In this document: positions 5,658 through 5,697 of the stretch, in pieces
Position numbering within the stretch: the first letter of the stretch is position 1
Layout of the letters: each line of letters opens with the position of its first letter
Assembly: GCA_000493945.1 (NCBI GenBank)
Contig: AWNW01000082.1
Location: 1-5,697, forward strand
Direction: 5' to 3'
Length of the DNA stretch: 5,697 nucleotides
Source of the DNA: Candidatus Hydrogenedens terephthalaticus JGI OTU-1
Lineage (GTDB): Bacteria > Hydrogenedentota > Hydrogenedentia > Hydrogenedentales > Hydrogenedentaceae
Notes under the pieces: model-generated
The model's database searches: none
What the model was told of the DNA's origin: nothing
Seen by the model: the letters and a program-made list of their open reading frames with translations, nothing else
Made by a program: the position numbers and the translations under genes

Positions 5658-5697
5658 GGAATAGATAAGTTCTTTAGGCCCTCGCCAATATACTCAA
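5606..5697 (-). pseudogene. Aconitate hydratase fragment on the minus strand, partial at both ends
   Basis: Read on the minus strand from 5695 down to 5606, 30 codons are open and give EYIGEGLKNLS, then IPQR, then ATITNMGAELGATTS. This matches the segment of aconitases that precedes the phenylalanine-proline (…FPxDE) stretch, typically ending in NMGAE-(I/L/Y)-GATTS. The next residue is lysine instead of the expected isoleucine or valine, so homology stops at 5606. Upstream the frame runs out of the window. The match is short but dense and highly specific to this family. The fragment lies antisense to the odd tail of the LeuB-type frame and explains it. It is not a functional gene here; the parent gene probably encodes the TCA-cycle enzyme that interconverts citrate and isocitrate. 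Confidence 0.8.

Overview
The window is AT-rich, and every real gene is on the + strand, with short spacers and Shine-Dalgarno sequences typical of bacteria. Gene content points to a strictly anaerobic bacterium. It has the oxygen-sensitive sulfide-to-homocysteine route otherwise known from methanogens (DUF39 protein, NIL/ferredoxin protein, UPF0280 protein) and the short, archaeal-type LeuC/LeuD pair common in anaerobic bacteria. A deep-branching uncultured lineage such as Atribacterota or a similar phylum would fit, but that placement is a guess. The window begins inside one gene and ends in a broken one, so it looks like a small complete contig, possibly from a metagenome or an amplified single cell.

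Layout. 1-936: most of a DUF39/HcyBio family L-aspartate semialdehyde sulfurtransferase, 5' end missing. 937-1160: a spacer holding a hairpin, an interspersed imperfect palindrome (976-1053) and a short run of 7-bp tandem repeats (1108-1135). 1161-1568: NIL domain plus two [4Fe-4S] motifs. 1599-2351: UPF0280 (ApbE-like). 2352-2498: a spacer made largely of degenerate 8-bp tandem repeats (2373-2452). 2499-3314: proC. 3388-5161: leuC and leuD. 5154 onward: a leuB-type dehydrogenase that loses its family sequence near 5615.

Function. The first three genes form a module that puts sulfide sulfur onto aspartate semialdehyde to make homocysteine, and so methionine. proC makes the last step of proline synthesis. 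leuC-leuD-leuB form a tight operon for isomerisation and oxidative decarboxylation of 2-isopropylmalate (leucine branch) or a homologous 2-oxoacid chain extension.

The most notable hidden signal is at the right edge. From about 5606 to the end, the minus strand reads as a clear aconitase fragment (EYIGEGLKNLS... ATITNMGAELGATTS) joined head-on to the truncated leuB gene. About 10 bp at the join are compatible with both genes. This is best explained as an inverted amplification or assembly chimera, less likely as a true inversion. The apparent short LeuB tail and its stop codon are therefore probably not real. I see no convincing undescribed system beyond this and the intergenic repeats.
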